Shown here piece after piece: positions 25,374 through 35,086 of a stretch of 64,000 nt of DNA (the stretch's first letter is position 1; every line of letters begins with the position of its first letter). Source of the DNA: BNWE01 sp964369545 (GTDB lineage Bacteria > Pseudomonadota > Alphaproteobacteria > UBA3830); assembly GCA_964369545.1 (NCBI GenBank), contig CAYJFA010000003.1, positions 62,001 to 126,000 on the forward strand, written 5' to 3'. Position numbers and translations under genes: made by a program. Below the pieces are notes generated by a model. That model had not been told where the DNA came from. It worked only from the letters and a program-made list of their open reading frames with translations, and did no database searches.

Positions 25374-28300
25374 ATGTTAGACATTATAAAAACTAACTTA
25401 TCGTTGATTCCTAAGGAGCTAATTCAAACATTTTCTATTGGAATTATAGTAGTCGCTGTCTTTTTGGTGGTGATTTTTTTCGCGCTGTGTGTTGTTTATA
25501 TCAATACTAGAGCGCCGACTATAATAAAAAAAGCAGATAAAAAAAATGACGATAAAAAAAACAATAATATAATCACAAAAATGCGCCATGAGGATCTTCC
25601 AATAATTTCTGGAAGGATAGGGGAGATTCTTACTCTTAATGGCATTCTAAAAGCTGGTCCGATTACAAAAATTTTCTTTCAAGTTTTAGAGGTTATTAAA
25701 AATAGTACCTACGATGTGCGCTGGCGTTATAATCTTCCGTGCTTTATGATGGTCGGTCCTAAAAATAGCGGAAAAACAACGATTCTAAACAGTCTGACAT
25801 TTGAGCATTTAAAATCCGATGAAGCACCATTTGATTCCATGTGGAAGTTATTTAAAAGTGGCGCGATTTTCGAAATGCCTCATGCGGATTCAAGTGAAAA
25901 AGAAACGACTTTTTGGTCATTTATAAGTGAATTGTTTGTCTTTATTCGACCGAGGCGTCCGTTAGATGGGATTATTATTACTGTTCCTGTGGATATGCTG
26001 CTTTCCTCATCCATAGATATTGAAAAAATTTCGCAGGAAATATTTGACAAAATTTTTGCTTTTCAAAGTGAAATTAATTTTCGTATTCCGATATATTTGC
26101 TCATTACAAAATCAGATTTAATTCAAGGGTTTTCTGAATTTTCACATCTATTGAACGATAAATCACAGCAGCAAATTTTCGGATGGTCGAATCCTAATTC
26201 GTTAAGTAGCGCTTTTTCCACATCTTGGATTGGTGAAATTTTTGAAACGATAAATTCAGGTATAAAGAAAGCAGCCATATTGTTTTGTCGGGATAAAAAT
26301 ATTTCTGAGGATCTAGAAAAAGCAGTTCTATTTGAAACACATTTCAATAAAATCCAAGAATCGCTGTCGAAATATCTAATGACGATGTTTAAAGCTCATA
26401 ATCCTGCGGACGGATTATTACTTCGTGGAGTATATTTTATCGGACGGCATAAAAAAGTTGAAATTTCAAAAGAGCTTTTGCAAGTTTCTGCATTAAATCC
26501 AGATTTTCTTACTAATAATAATGCGCTTGGTCGTTCTTCTTATAATGATGATTTATGTTTTTTGCAGGATTTGTTTGGAGACAAGATTTTCAAAGAATCT
26601 AATTTAGCATACCCGATAAGACATGATGCCATTGATATGGCAAAAAATATATATCGAAACAAAGCAATTTTCGCTATTGGTTCAGTTGCTGTTTCATTGG
26701 GGTGGTTTTATGGAAACCATAATCTCAAGAACAAAATAAATGATTATTGTCAAACATTTTCTTCATTAAAAACTATGATGATGAAATTAAAAAATATGGA
26801 AGATCATCTCAAAAATGATGAAGATCAGGTTGTGCTCAACAAGCAGACGGCAAATTTATTACAAAGCATGCCTGTTGTAAAAAAATTAGATATGGTTTCT
26901 ATTTTTGTTCCTCAGTCCTGGTTTTCCAGTCTGCGTGAAGAAATTATGGATACGATAGGATTGGTTTTTGATTCGGTTGTTGTGCGGGCAATGTATATCG
27001 ATCTAAACGTAAATACAAAAAACGTTCTTACTGGAATATATGAGAAAGACGACGATGACGGCTATGAAGATCAGAAAGATTTGTTTGATATTAACGCTTA
27101 TGAAAGTTTTAAGAAATTAAAACATTTCACGAAACAGATATCTTCAATAAAAAAATTGAGCTCGGAATATAATTCCATTCGTAAATTGGAAGATAGAAAA
27201 AGTGTTATTGATCTAACTGATACAATTTTTAAGGATAAATTTGAAATTGTTGAGGAAATGAAAACACGTTTGCCAAATAAAAAATTGTTGCCTCCACAAT
27301 TTGATCTCAAATTATTCCAAGAACGCATCGAATCGAATTTATCCAGGGTGTTTTCTGATTTTATGAACGAAGTGTTCAGCGGGATAATGGAAAAAATTCT
27401 GCAAAATATTGTAGACGATATAAACAAGCTCGATTCGGCTTCAAAAGAAGCAATTATAGAATATTCAGCAAAAGATTTGGCGCGGATATATCAAAAAACA
27501 GTTTTATTTACAGATATTTTGAAAAATAAAAATTTCGAGTGGGTTTCTGAAAAGAATTTTTCCCCAACAAATGACTATGCTGAAATAATAAATTCATTAA
27601 ATGTTTCAGAGCTTGTAAGTCGCCGTTGTCTTAAAGATTTGTTGAGATCCGCGGAAGTGGAATTTCATAAGTTCAAAAATAAGCTGAGAGGATACAGAAC
27701 GATATTAACTGATGAACTTTTTTCCAGTAATCTTCAAAAAACTTCAATTGGCTTTGAAGCCTTTTTGAAGGAATTGAAAATAATCTTGGATTTGCCCTTT
27801 GTTTGTACTCCACCAAGCAGCAATTTCACTACAGTAATTTTAGACGACAAAATGTTGCTATGGGACATAAAAAGGCTCAAAGAACTATCCGACTTGATAG
27901 ATAAATATTATTTATTTTCTGCATCTATGCCGAAAGATATGCGTGCGCAGTATTTTGAAATGTATAAAGCGATCGCTCGTAAATGTTTCTATCCTACAGC
28001 TCAATCAATGCTTGGAAATGCTCAGATTTTTAATGATATACCGCTAGGGCATTCTCGTGATTTGCTTGAAGATGCATATAAACGTCAGTCTGATAACGTC
28101 AGAAATGTGGCTGTTTCAATTACAAAAGTTGTAAAATTTTTTGATGAGATTTTTGCGGAAGATAGTTTGAAAGACTGCGGCTTCGCGGCGATGATAGTAT
28201 CTCATTACACAGGATTACTCGAAAAAATAGATGCAATATTTAGTTTGGAAACACCTTATTCATCTGGTGGGCAGGTGTTTGATGGATGGCGTGGAGATTC

Positions 28301-29540
28301 TGATCCAAAGTTTCTAAATATTGATGAACAAGATGCATTAAAAAAGTATCTTGCGCGGCAATTCAGTAGAATAAGGTTTTTGGCGAAGGATTTGGCGTCT
28401 CCAGTTGTCGATCTTTTATCAATGCCACATATTTTGGAAAAGGTAAAAAACAAAGCGTTGCTGGATAAGTGGAGCGAGATAATATCCAGTGTAAATGACT
28501 ATGAAGCGAAGAAACCTGGTAACTCTATTGCTGCACTTGAAGATTTTCTGTCGGGAACATTGAAGAAAGTATCGATAGATTCTTTCGATCAGCATGGAGA
28601 AATTAAAACTATTTCTGAAGCTGGCGGAGATTATTTTGTGGCTAAACGATCAGATGTTGCAAAAGCGTTGATGTCACGTGCAGAGATTGTACAGTATGAT
28701 AAAGCGGCGGCATCTTATAATAAGATCGAAACATTTTTTAATGAACAATTAAGCCATAAATTCCCGTTTGGTAATTCGGAAGATGATGCTTCAGTTGCGG
28801 ATATAGAAGAATTCATTGAAATATATGATCAAAATTCTTCTAATTTATTGAGTATTCTTGAAAAAAATAAAGACAGAAAACAAGTAGATAAAAAGGTTTT
28901 CGATTTTTTGAATTCAATAAATAAAATAATGCCGCTTTTGAAAGCGTGGGTCGCGCATTCAAAAAATTCTGATCCAAAGGATGCCGTCGCATCGTTTAGT
29001 ATATCGATGCGCCCTTCTCCTGATTCAGAAGCTTTAACTTCATCTGTTCTTGAACGTGTAGTGAAAGTAAAAGAAGTAGATATTCCAGATAATGGTACCG
29101 CTATTTTCTATAATGGAGATGCTGTAAATGTTGTATTTGGCTGGGTGGAACAGTCGGATGAAAAACCGTACGCTAAAGATCTGCCTAAGGATTTAACGGT
29201 AGAGGGGGCTAATGCAATATTTTCTTATGGCGGAAAGTGGGCGATGTTTAGGCTAATAGAAAGTCGTAAGACGAATAAAGAGATAGAGTATCCAAATGGA
29301 GTGCTGTTGCAATTCGATGTTCCGATTACCGATTCTTCAAAAGGAAATTCTTTAATGACATCAAAGATGATTCTTAAAATTACTCCTATGATAAAGATAG
29401 GTGATAAGCTTACCCCGATTGTGTGGCCGGTTTTTCCCGATTCATGCCCTGATTTGCACGGAGATAAACCTAATGTCGATCAAAATTCGCAAAAAGATAT
29501 TCCTGAAATAAACTTGATTAAAGCAGGAGGAAATCAGTGA
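25374..29540 (+). CDS. tssM: Type VI secretion membrane protein TssM (IcmF family)
   Basis: TssM spans the inner membrane and periplasm and connects to the outer-membrane lipoprotein TssJ. The protein (1388 residues) starts with one hydrophobic helix at about 20-43, then a cytoplasmic NTPase domain with an intact Walker A motif GPKNSGKTT at 128-136, then a second membrane helix near 433-450 (AIFAIGSVAVSLGWFYG), and a large periplasmic part. Family members often have a pair of N-terminal helices; only one long one is evident here. The start lies one base after the tssL stop, and the end overlaps tssA by four bases. Confidence 0.93.
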   Translation: MLDIIKTNLSLIPKELIQTFSIGIIVVAVFLVVIFFALCVVYINTRAPTIIKKADKKNDDKKNNNIITKMRHEDLPIISGRIGEILTLNGILKAGPITKIFFQVLEVIKNSTYDVRWRYNLPCFMMVGPKNSGKTTILNSLTFEHLKSDEAPFDSMWKLFKSGAIFEMPHADSSEKETTFWSFISELFVFIRPRRPLDGIIITVPVDMLLSSSIDIEKISQEIFDKIFAFQSEINFRIPIYLLITKSDLIQGFSEFSHLLNDKSQQQIFGWSNPNSLSSAFSTSWIGEIFETINSGIKKAAILFCRDKNISEDLEKAVLFETHFNKIQESLSKYLMTMFKAHNPADGLLLRGVYFIGRHKKVEISKELLQVSALNPDFLTNNNALGRSSYNDDLCFLQDLFGDKIFKESNLAYPIRHDAIDMAKNIYRNKAIFAIGSVAVSLGWFYGNHNLKNKINDYCQTFSSLKTMMMKLKNMEDHLKNDEDQVVLNKQTANLLQSMPVVKKLDMVSIFVPQSWFSSLREEIMDTIGLVFDSVVVRAMYIDLNVNTKNVLTGIYEKDDDDGYEDQKDLFDINAYESFKKLKHFTKQISSIKKLSSEYNSIRKLEDRKSVIDLTDTIFKDKFEIVEEMKTRLPNKKLLPPQFDLKLFQERIESNLSRVFSDFMNEVFSGIMEKILQNIVDDINKLDSASKEAIIEYSAKDLARIYQKTVLFTDILKNKNFEWVSEKNFSPTNDYAEIINSLNVSELVSRRCLKDLLRSAEVEFHKFKNKLRGYRTILTDELFSSNLQKTSIGFEAFLKELKIILDLPFVCTPPSSNFTTVILDDKMLLWDIKRLKELSDLIDKYYLFSASMPKDMRAQYFEMYKAIARKCFYPTAQSMLGNAQIFNDIPLGHSRDLLEDAYKRQSDNVRNVAVSITKVVKFFDEIFAEDSLKDCGFAAMIVSHYTGLLEKIDAIFSLETPYSSGGQVFDGWRGDSDPKFLNIDEQDALKKYLARQFSRIRFLAKDLASPVVDLLSMPHILEKVKNKALLDKWSEIISSVNDYEAKKPGNSIAALEDFLSGTLKKVSIDSFDQHGEIKTISEAGGDYFVAKRSDVAKALMSRAEIVQYDKAAASYNKIETFFNEQLSHKFPFGNSEDDASVADIEEFIEIYDQNSSNLLSILEKNKDRKQVDKKVFDFLNSINKIMPLLKAWVAHSKNSDPKDAVASFSISMRPSPDSEALTSSVLERVVKVKEVDIPDNGTAIFYNGDAVNVVFGWVEQSDEKPYAKDLPKDLTVEGANAIFSYGGKWAMFRLIESRKTNKEIEYPNGVLLQFDVPITDSSKGNSLMTSKMILKITPMIKIGDKLTPIVWPVFPDSCPDLHGDKPNVDQNSQKDIPEINLIKAGGNQ

Positions 29541-30613
29541 TAGATATTTCTGATTTACTTGTTCCAATAGAAAAAAATAGCGAGAAGAAGATCAATAATG
29601 TTTGTGGAAGGTATTTAAAATACGACCATATTTACGATCAAATTAAGGAATTTCGCCGAGAAGATGATTCCAGATTGAGCCAAGGAATATGGCAAACAGA
29701 ACCGAAAAAAGCGTCCTGGAAAGATGTTATAAAAACATGTTTGTATGCTTTAAAAACAGAAACAAAAGATTTACAAATTGCGGTTTGGTTAGCGGAGGCT
29801 TTAGCGGCAGCAGAGGGGTTTTGTGGATTAAATATGGGAGTTTTGCTATTAACGGAATTATGTGAAAAGTTCTGGGATGATGTGTATCCACTTATAGATT
29901 GGGAAAATAGAGGTGTTTCTGCCCGAATTGCTCCGTTTTTCTTTTTTTCAGAAAAGATCCAAGAAAGGATCTTACAAATTCCGCTTACATTGCCAACAGA
30001 TGGAGTTTCTAATGCCTTTACACTTTCAGATTGGGTTATGACGCGCCATAATATGAAAGTGAAAAACAATACCGGCATATCCTTAAAGGAACTTAAAAAA
30101 AGCGTTATGTCAACTTCGATGGAGTTTCTAGAGCAGATCGAAACGGATGTAAATATTCTTGCTGCAAATATAAAAAAATTAGATGTTTTATTGGAGAAAC
30201 TCTGTGCTGATGAAGGTCCAAGCTTCCGAAAGATATACGATCTTTTAAATGATATTTTACATATTAACTCAAAAAATATTTCTGACAGTAAAGGGCAGCT
30301 CAAGAAGGAAAAGAAAGATCCCGTAATTGATACACGACTAAAATCAAATGATTTGGATGATAGTAAAGAGCCGATTAATTCACAGCAACATGATGAAAAA
30401 TCGAGCAACGCTACGATAGATCAGGCATATGAAGCATTAAATGAAATCGCTGGGTTTTTAGAGAAACAACAGCCGCAAAGTCCAGTGTCTATATTATTAA
30501 AAATAGCAAGCGCAATTGGAAAAAAAACCTTTCAAGAATTACTGGAAATTAATATGCAAAACGGAAATTCGGTTATGAGTACAATATCTGAATTATATAA
30601 GGTACTAAAATAA
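29537..30613 (+). CDS. tssA: Type VI secretion protein TssA (ImpA N-terminal domain)
   Basis: TssA coordinates baseplate assembly and sheath/tube polymerisation. The N-terminal ImpA_N domain is recognisable in IWQTEPKKASWKDVIKTC, VWLAEALAAAEGFCGL and KFWDDVYPLIDWENRGVSAR. The C-terminal part differs strongly among TssA proteins and is short here (358 residues in all). Translation starts at GTG 29537, overlapping the tssM stop as GTGA, with AGGAGG just upstream. It closes the type VI block, 14 bases from the convergent TadE-like gene. Confidence 0.9.
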   Translation: MIDISDLLVPIEKNSEKKINNVCGRYLKYDHIYDQIKEFRREDDSRLSQGIWQTEPKKASWKDVIKTCLYALKTETKDLQIAVWLAEALAAAEGFCGLNMGVLLLTELCEKFWDDVYPLIDWENRGVSARIAPFFFFSEKIQERILQIPLTLPTDGVSNAFTLSDWVMTRHNMKVKNNTGISLKELKKSVMSTSMEFLEQIETDVNILAANIKKLDVLLEKLCADEGPSFRKIYDLLNDILHINSKNISDSKGQLKKEKKDPVIDTRLKSNDLDDSKEPINSQQHDEKSSNATIDQAYEALNEIAGFLEKQQPQSPVSILLKIASAIGKKTFQELLEINMQNGNSVMSTISELYKVLK

Positions 30614-30627
30614 AATTGTGTTGATAG

Positions 30628-31401
30628 TTATGATGGTGGCGTTTCTGAAAAAAGGCCTGGTCGTGGTGAGAAAATTATAATTGTATTAAAATATCCTAAA
30701 TCAGTAGTAGAATGTGCTGCCGATTCTTTTGATTGCAATAAATAAAAACCAAGGCGTTTTGATATTTCCGATTTAGCGTTTGCTGCAGTCCAGGAGGCTG
30801 TAGAAGAGTTGAATTTATACGTAGGTCTAAAACACATATATAATTCAATTATTATTTTTACTTCTCCGCTATTAATCTTTAGATCTTTATTGATTTTTGT
30901 CGAGTCATATTCTGTATTCAATGTTTTCCCATAAAAAAAACTAGCTCCCGCAGATGCGTTACTTCCTGAAGACGTATAAGCGGTGACAGATGGATTTGAG
31001 CTAGTTGTATAGCAGTATGTTGTCCACATAATTTTTGCTTTATTTGTGCCAGTTCCTTTTATGTATCCTGTATATGTTACACAACAAAAACCCAGAGGGT
31101 AATAAGAATTAGTAATACACCACTTTCTGCCAACTCCCCAAATTGACATTCCCCAAGTATATGAAATATTTCCAATATCAGTTTTTTTTATCCTCTTATC
31201 ACCTCTATTTTGGCTTACGTTCTGAATCATGCTGGCAGCAATATATGCCGCATTTTTCATTTGAGATTTATAACGAGAGTATCTTGGAACATCAGATGCA
31301 TAGTATAAGATGATCACAAGAAATGGAATAGCGAGCGCAAATTCTACAAGAATCCCTCCTTTAACTTTACTGTTTATATTTAAAATCTCTTTTGTTTTCA
31401 T
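30628..31401 (-). CDS. TadE-like pseudopilin family protein
   Basis: The N-terminal region reads VKGGILVEFALAIPFLVI: a TadE-type prepilin motif (Gly followed by Glu at +5) and hydrophobic helix, as in the minor pseudopilins of tight-adherence (Tad) systems. The remaining 200 residues are extracytoplasmic, rich in Ser, Thr, Tyr and Asn with six Cys, which is unusual for TadE. No other tad or flp gene is nearby. It is convergent with tssA. It could be a remnant partner of a Tad system elsewhere, or a surface protein that borrowed the TadE anchor. Confidence 0.7.
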   Translation of the reverse strand: MKTKEILNINSKVKGGILVEFALAIPFLVIILYYASDVPRYSRYKSQMKNAAYIAASMIQNVSQNRGDKRIKKTDIGNISYTWGMSIWGVGRKWCITNSYYPLGFCCVTYTGYIKGTGTNKAKIMWTTYCYTTSSNPSVTAYTSSGSNASAGASFFYGKTLNTEYDSTKINKDLKINSGEVKIIIELYMCFRPTYKFNSSTASWTAANAKSEISKRLGFYLLQSKESAAHSTTDLGYFNTIIIFSPRPGLFSETPPS

Positions 31402-31603
31402 TTTATTTATTCCACTAAGAAAATATTATATTGGAATTATAAATAAATCGTTGAACTGAAGAATGTTTAATACCTATATTTATAGCTGAAATTTAATGTT
31501 TCACACTATTCAGTCATTTCATTGTGTTTATATTTTTGTTAACATTACTCTCTAATATAGTTTAATAAACAAAACAAAAAATTTTCTTTAAAAAGAGGGC
31601 GTA

Positions 31604-32656
31604 ATGATTGAGCTTGATAGGTTGTTGGCAAGTTGTTTGTTTGAAATTGACAGTTGCGAAGATTTAAAAAAATTAGACATGGTAAAAAGCGTTATTCTTG
31701 GAAAGAACGGAAAAATCACTGAAATTCTAAAATCTTTACGTGATATGTCTGTTGATAAAAAAAAATCTCTGGGAGCTGAAATAAACATAATAAAAAATAC
31801 TGTTTTGAGACGATTTGAAGAAAAAACTATTCAGCTCGAAATGTCTGATCTTGAGAAAAAATTATCATCTGAATTCATGGATGTTTCTATGCCTGCGCGT
31901 TCTGAGTATTTCGGTAATATTCATCCATTAACTAAGGTTGAGGAAGAAATTAGTAATATTTTATCATCATATGGATTTAGTTTTGCGGATGGTTCTGAAA
32001 TTGACAGTGAGTACTATAATTTTACAGCGTTGAATATGCCTGATCATCATCCTGCGCGAGCAATGCACGATACATTTTATATGAATATTCTGGCAGATAA
32101 TGAAGGACGTAAATTACTTCGTACACATACATCTACAGTACAAATCAGAGCGATGTTAGAAAAAGATCCACCATTTAGGCTTTTTTCTATAGGGAGAGTT
32201 TTTAGAAGCGATTATGATGCAACACATACTCCAATGTTCAATCAAATTGAAGGATTGCTTATTGAGAAAGGAATAGGATTTTCGCATTTGAAGTGGTTGT
32301 TATCTGATTTCTTAAAGAAATTTTTTTGCGTACCTAATCTTTCTATACGACTTCGTCCAAGCTTTTTTCCTTTTACAGAGCCTTCAGTTGAGGTTGATAT
32401 AAATTATGAGATCAAAAATGGGAAGATGGTGATTGGCACGGGGGAAAAATGGCTTGAGATAGGTGGTGCTGGTGTTGTGCATCCTAATGTGTTAAAAAAT
32501 GTGAACGTTGATACAGAAAAATATCAGGGGATAGCGTTTGGTTTTGGCTTGGAGCGAATGACATCACTAAAATATGGAATACCAGATTTGAGAGGGTATT
32601 TCGAATCAGATGATCGTTGGAGAGATTTATTCGGGTTTAGTCATGCTGCTAGATAG
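31604..32656 (+). CDS. pheS: Phenylalanyl-tRNA synthetase alpha subunit
   Basis: PheS carries the catalytic core that charges tRNA-Phe as part of an alpha2-beta2 enzyme. Class II motifs are visible: HPLTKVEEEI, the segment DHHPARAMHDTFY (motif 1/2 region), RTHTSTVQIRAM, GRVFRSDYDATHTPMFNQIEG and the C-terminal motif 3 AFGFGLERMTSLKYG. Length (350 residues) is normal. GAGGGC precedes the ATG. It starts a plus-strand run pheS-pheT-lepA-rluB. Confidence 0.97.
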   Translation: MIELDRLLASCLFEIDSCEDLKKLDMVKSVILGKNGKITEILKSLRDMSVDKKKSLGAEINIIKNTVLRRFEEKTIQLEMSDLEKKLSSEFMDVSMPARSEYFGNIHPLTKVEEEISNILSSYGFSFADGSEIDSEYYNFTALNMPDHHPARAMHDTFYMNILADNEGRKLLRTHTSTVQIRAMLEKDPPFRLFSIGRVFRSDYDATHTPMFNQIEGLLIEKGIGFSHLKWLLSDFLKKFFCVPNLSIRLRPSFFPFTEPSVEVDINYEIKNGKMVIGTGEKWLEIGGAGVVHPNVLKNVNVDTEKYQGIAFGFGLERMTSLKYGIPDLRGYFESDDRWRDLFGFSHAAR

Positions 32657-32716
32657 ATTTTAATTTTATTATTCATTGGATTATGGTACCAGAATTATCT
32701 GGTTTAGGAGAATATC

Positions 32717-35086
32717 GTGCGTTTTACATTTAATTGGCTTAAGCGTTATTTATCTACGAATTGGGATGTTTATCAAATTTCTCAAAAGCTGACAGCAATA
32801 GGTCTGGAAGTAGAAAAATTAGAAAATCCATCAGATATTTTTAAAAATTTCAAACTTGTACAAATAGAGTCTGTTGAAGCGCATCACAATGCAGATAAGT
32901 TGAAAATATGTGTAGTAAAAGATGCGGCCGAACAAAGATTTAAAATAGTATGCGGTGCGAAAAATGCTATTCCTGGATTAAAAACAGTGTTGGCTATGTC
33001 TGGAGCTGTTATTCCATCTACAAATAAAACTCTTAAAAAGAGTAAAATACGCGGGGTGGAAAGCGAAGGGATGTTGTGTTCCTGTGATGAGCTTGGTATT
33101 CAATCTGATAACGATGGTATAATTAATATCGGAGCAGATATCGATTTAATAAATTCTGTTGGAGATGCCCTAGGATATGGCGGTGGTATTTTCGAGTTAG
33201 CGATAACTCCAAATCGCGGTGATTGTTTTTCTGTAAAGGGAATCGCGAGAGATCTTGCTGCGGCTGGGGCAGGGAAGTTTATTGATAGTCCGGAAATTGT
33301 TTGTAAAAGTTCTTTTGCTTTTCCAATAAAAATAAAATATGAAAAAAGCGATGCGTATTGTAAGTATGCTCCATTCATTGCATTTCGCGTGATTCGAGGT
33401 ATTAAAAATAAAGAAAGTCCTGATTGGTTAAAGGCATTATTAAAATCCGCTGGAATAAATAGTATTTCTGCTGTCGTAGATTTATCAAACTTGTGGCTTA
33501 TGGATAGCGGCAGACCTATTCATATATACGATTTAAATAAAATTGACGGTGATTTAAACTTAAGATTTGCAAAAGCAAAGGAAAAATTCATCGACTTAAA
33601 GGGGAATGAACATGTTTTACATCAAGATATGTTGGTTGCGGCGGATGAAAAAGAACCGTTATGCTTGTTTGGAATCATGGGAGGGCTAAAATCTGCTTGT
33701 GATTCAGATACTACGGATGTTTTAATTGAATCAGGTTTATTTGATCCGATTTTTATTTCAAGAACAGGAGCTTTTTTAAATATTACAAGCGATTCGAGAA
33801 TGAGATTTGAGAGAGGTATTGATAAAAATTCTTGTATTTCTGGGTTAGAGAGTATTTCTAAAGCGATTATCAGCAATTGCGGCGGAATTGCAAGCGATAT
33901 CTGCACCATAGGAACTTCTCCTGAAATAAATCGAAATGTTCTTCTTAGAAAGAATAGATTAAACAGCGTTGCTGGTATTGATATTGATTGGGAAGAAGCA
34001 AAGAAAATCCTTCAAAATCTTGGACTGGAAGAAGTGAATTCATTTGAAGATCAATCTACTTTTTTGATTCCAAGCTGGAGATCAGATTTAAATATTGAAG
34101 AAGATCTTGTAGAAGAAATATTAAGAATAGCCGGTTATGATAATATTAACGCAAAAAGAATTGATTGGTTTGTTGATAAAGAAGATCCTATTTTAAAAGC
34201 AAAGCGTAATGTTACAGCAATAAAAAGATTGTTGGCTTCATGCGGATTGTCGGAAATAATTTCATATTCGTTCATGAAATCAGAATATGCAGAAGTTTTT
34301 AAGGAAGAAAATAAATTATTGCATTTGCTGAATCCAATTAGTGAAGATTTTAGCGTTATGCGTCCATCATTGATCCCATCTTTGATTCTTGCTGCGGAAA
34401 GATCTATTAGATATGGTCAGCCTAATGTAGAACTTTTTGAATGCGGAAATGTTTTTTTAAATTCATGTCAGCAGGAGTTTCATATATCCGGTTTTCGTAT
34501 GGGAAAGCATGTGCGTTCTTGGTTAGGGGATTCACGGGATTTCGATATATTTGATTCTAAAGGTGATATATTTAGTATTTTATCGTATTTTGGAATAACC
34601 GAAAAAGATACCAATATCAAAACTGAAGTGCCATCATATTATCATCCTTCAAGAAGTGGAAGTATATTTTACGGTAATAAAAAACTTGGATATTTTGGAG
34701 AACTACATCCTAAAATTAATAAGATATTTTCTATTGATGAAACGATGGTATGTTTTGAATTTATAAATACTGAATTGGATACCGCACCTAAAAACTATAA
34801 CTACAATACAAAAGTATTCCCAAAAATTAATAGAGATTTTGCTTTTATTTTTGATTCAAAAATTACAGTAGGTAATTTAATAAATGGGATTTACAAAATA
34901 GATGATCGAATATTAAGGGCTTATATTTTTGATTGTTTTGATATGTCGAAAGAAAAAAAATCTATAGGATTTTCAATTATGTTGGGTGCTTTTGATAGAA
35001 CTCTTACAGAAATCGAAGCTGTGGAAGTCTCAAATAAAGTTATAAAATATATAGAAAGCGCTGGCGGAGAATTACGAAAAAAATGA
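32717..35086 (+). CDS. pheT: Phenylalanyl-tRNA synthetase beta subunit
   Basis: PheT binds tRNA and edits mischarged Tyr-tRNA-Phe. The 789-residue protein contains the N-terminal OB fold tRNA-binding domain (HHNADKLKICVV, then GAKNAIPGLKTVLAM), the B3/B4 editing region, the B5 domain and the C-terminal FDX-ACB domain (FPKINRDFAFIFD). Length is normal for the bacterial enzyme. The AGGAG site precedes the GTG start. It lies 60 bases after pheS and its stop overlaps the lepA start as ATGA. Confidence 0.97.
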   Translation: MRFTFNWLKRYLSTNWDVYQISQKLTAIGLEVEKLENPSDIFKNFKLVQIESVEAHHNADKLKICVVKDAAEQRFKIVCGAKNAIPGLKTVLAMSGAVIPSTNKTLKKSKIRGVESEGMLCSCDELGIQSDNDGIINIGADIDLINSVGDALGYGGGIFELAITPNRGDCFSVKGIARDLAAAGAGKFIDSPEIVCKSSFAFPIKIKYEKSDAYCKYAPFIAFRVIRGIKNKESPDWLKALLKSAGINSISAVVDLSNLWLMDSGRPIHIYDLNKIDGDLNLRFAKAKEKFIDLKGNEHVLHQDMLVAADEKEPLCLFGIMGGLKSACDSDTTDVLIESGLFDPIFISRTGAFLNITSDSRMRFERGIDKNSCISGLESISKAIISNCGGIASDICTIGTSPEINRNVLLRKNRLNSVAGIDIDWEEAKKILQNLGLEEVNSFEDQSTFLIPSWRSDLNIEEDLVEEILRIAGYDNINAKRIDWFVDKEDPILKAKRNVTAIKRLLASCGLSEIISYSFMKSEYAEVFKEENKLLHLLNPISEDFSVMRPSLIPSLILAAERSIRYGQPNVELFECGNVFLNSCQQEFHISGFRMGKHVRSWLGDSRDFDIFDSKGDIFSILSYFGITEKDTNIKTEVPSYYHPSRSGSIFYGNKKLGYFGELHPKINKIFSIDETMVCFEFINTELDTAPKNYNYNTKVFPKINRDFAFIFDSKITVGNLINGIYKIDDRILRAYIFDCFDMSKEKKSIGFSIMLGAFDRTLTEIEAVEVSNKVIKYIESAGGELRKK

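Noticed and set aside
29638..30408. 256-codon minus-strand frame
   Set aside because: It lies fully inside tssA on the opposite strand and reads as low-complexity Ser/Phe/Lys; a shadow frame.
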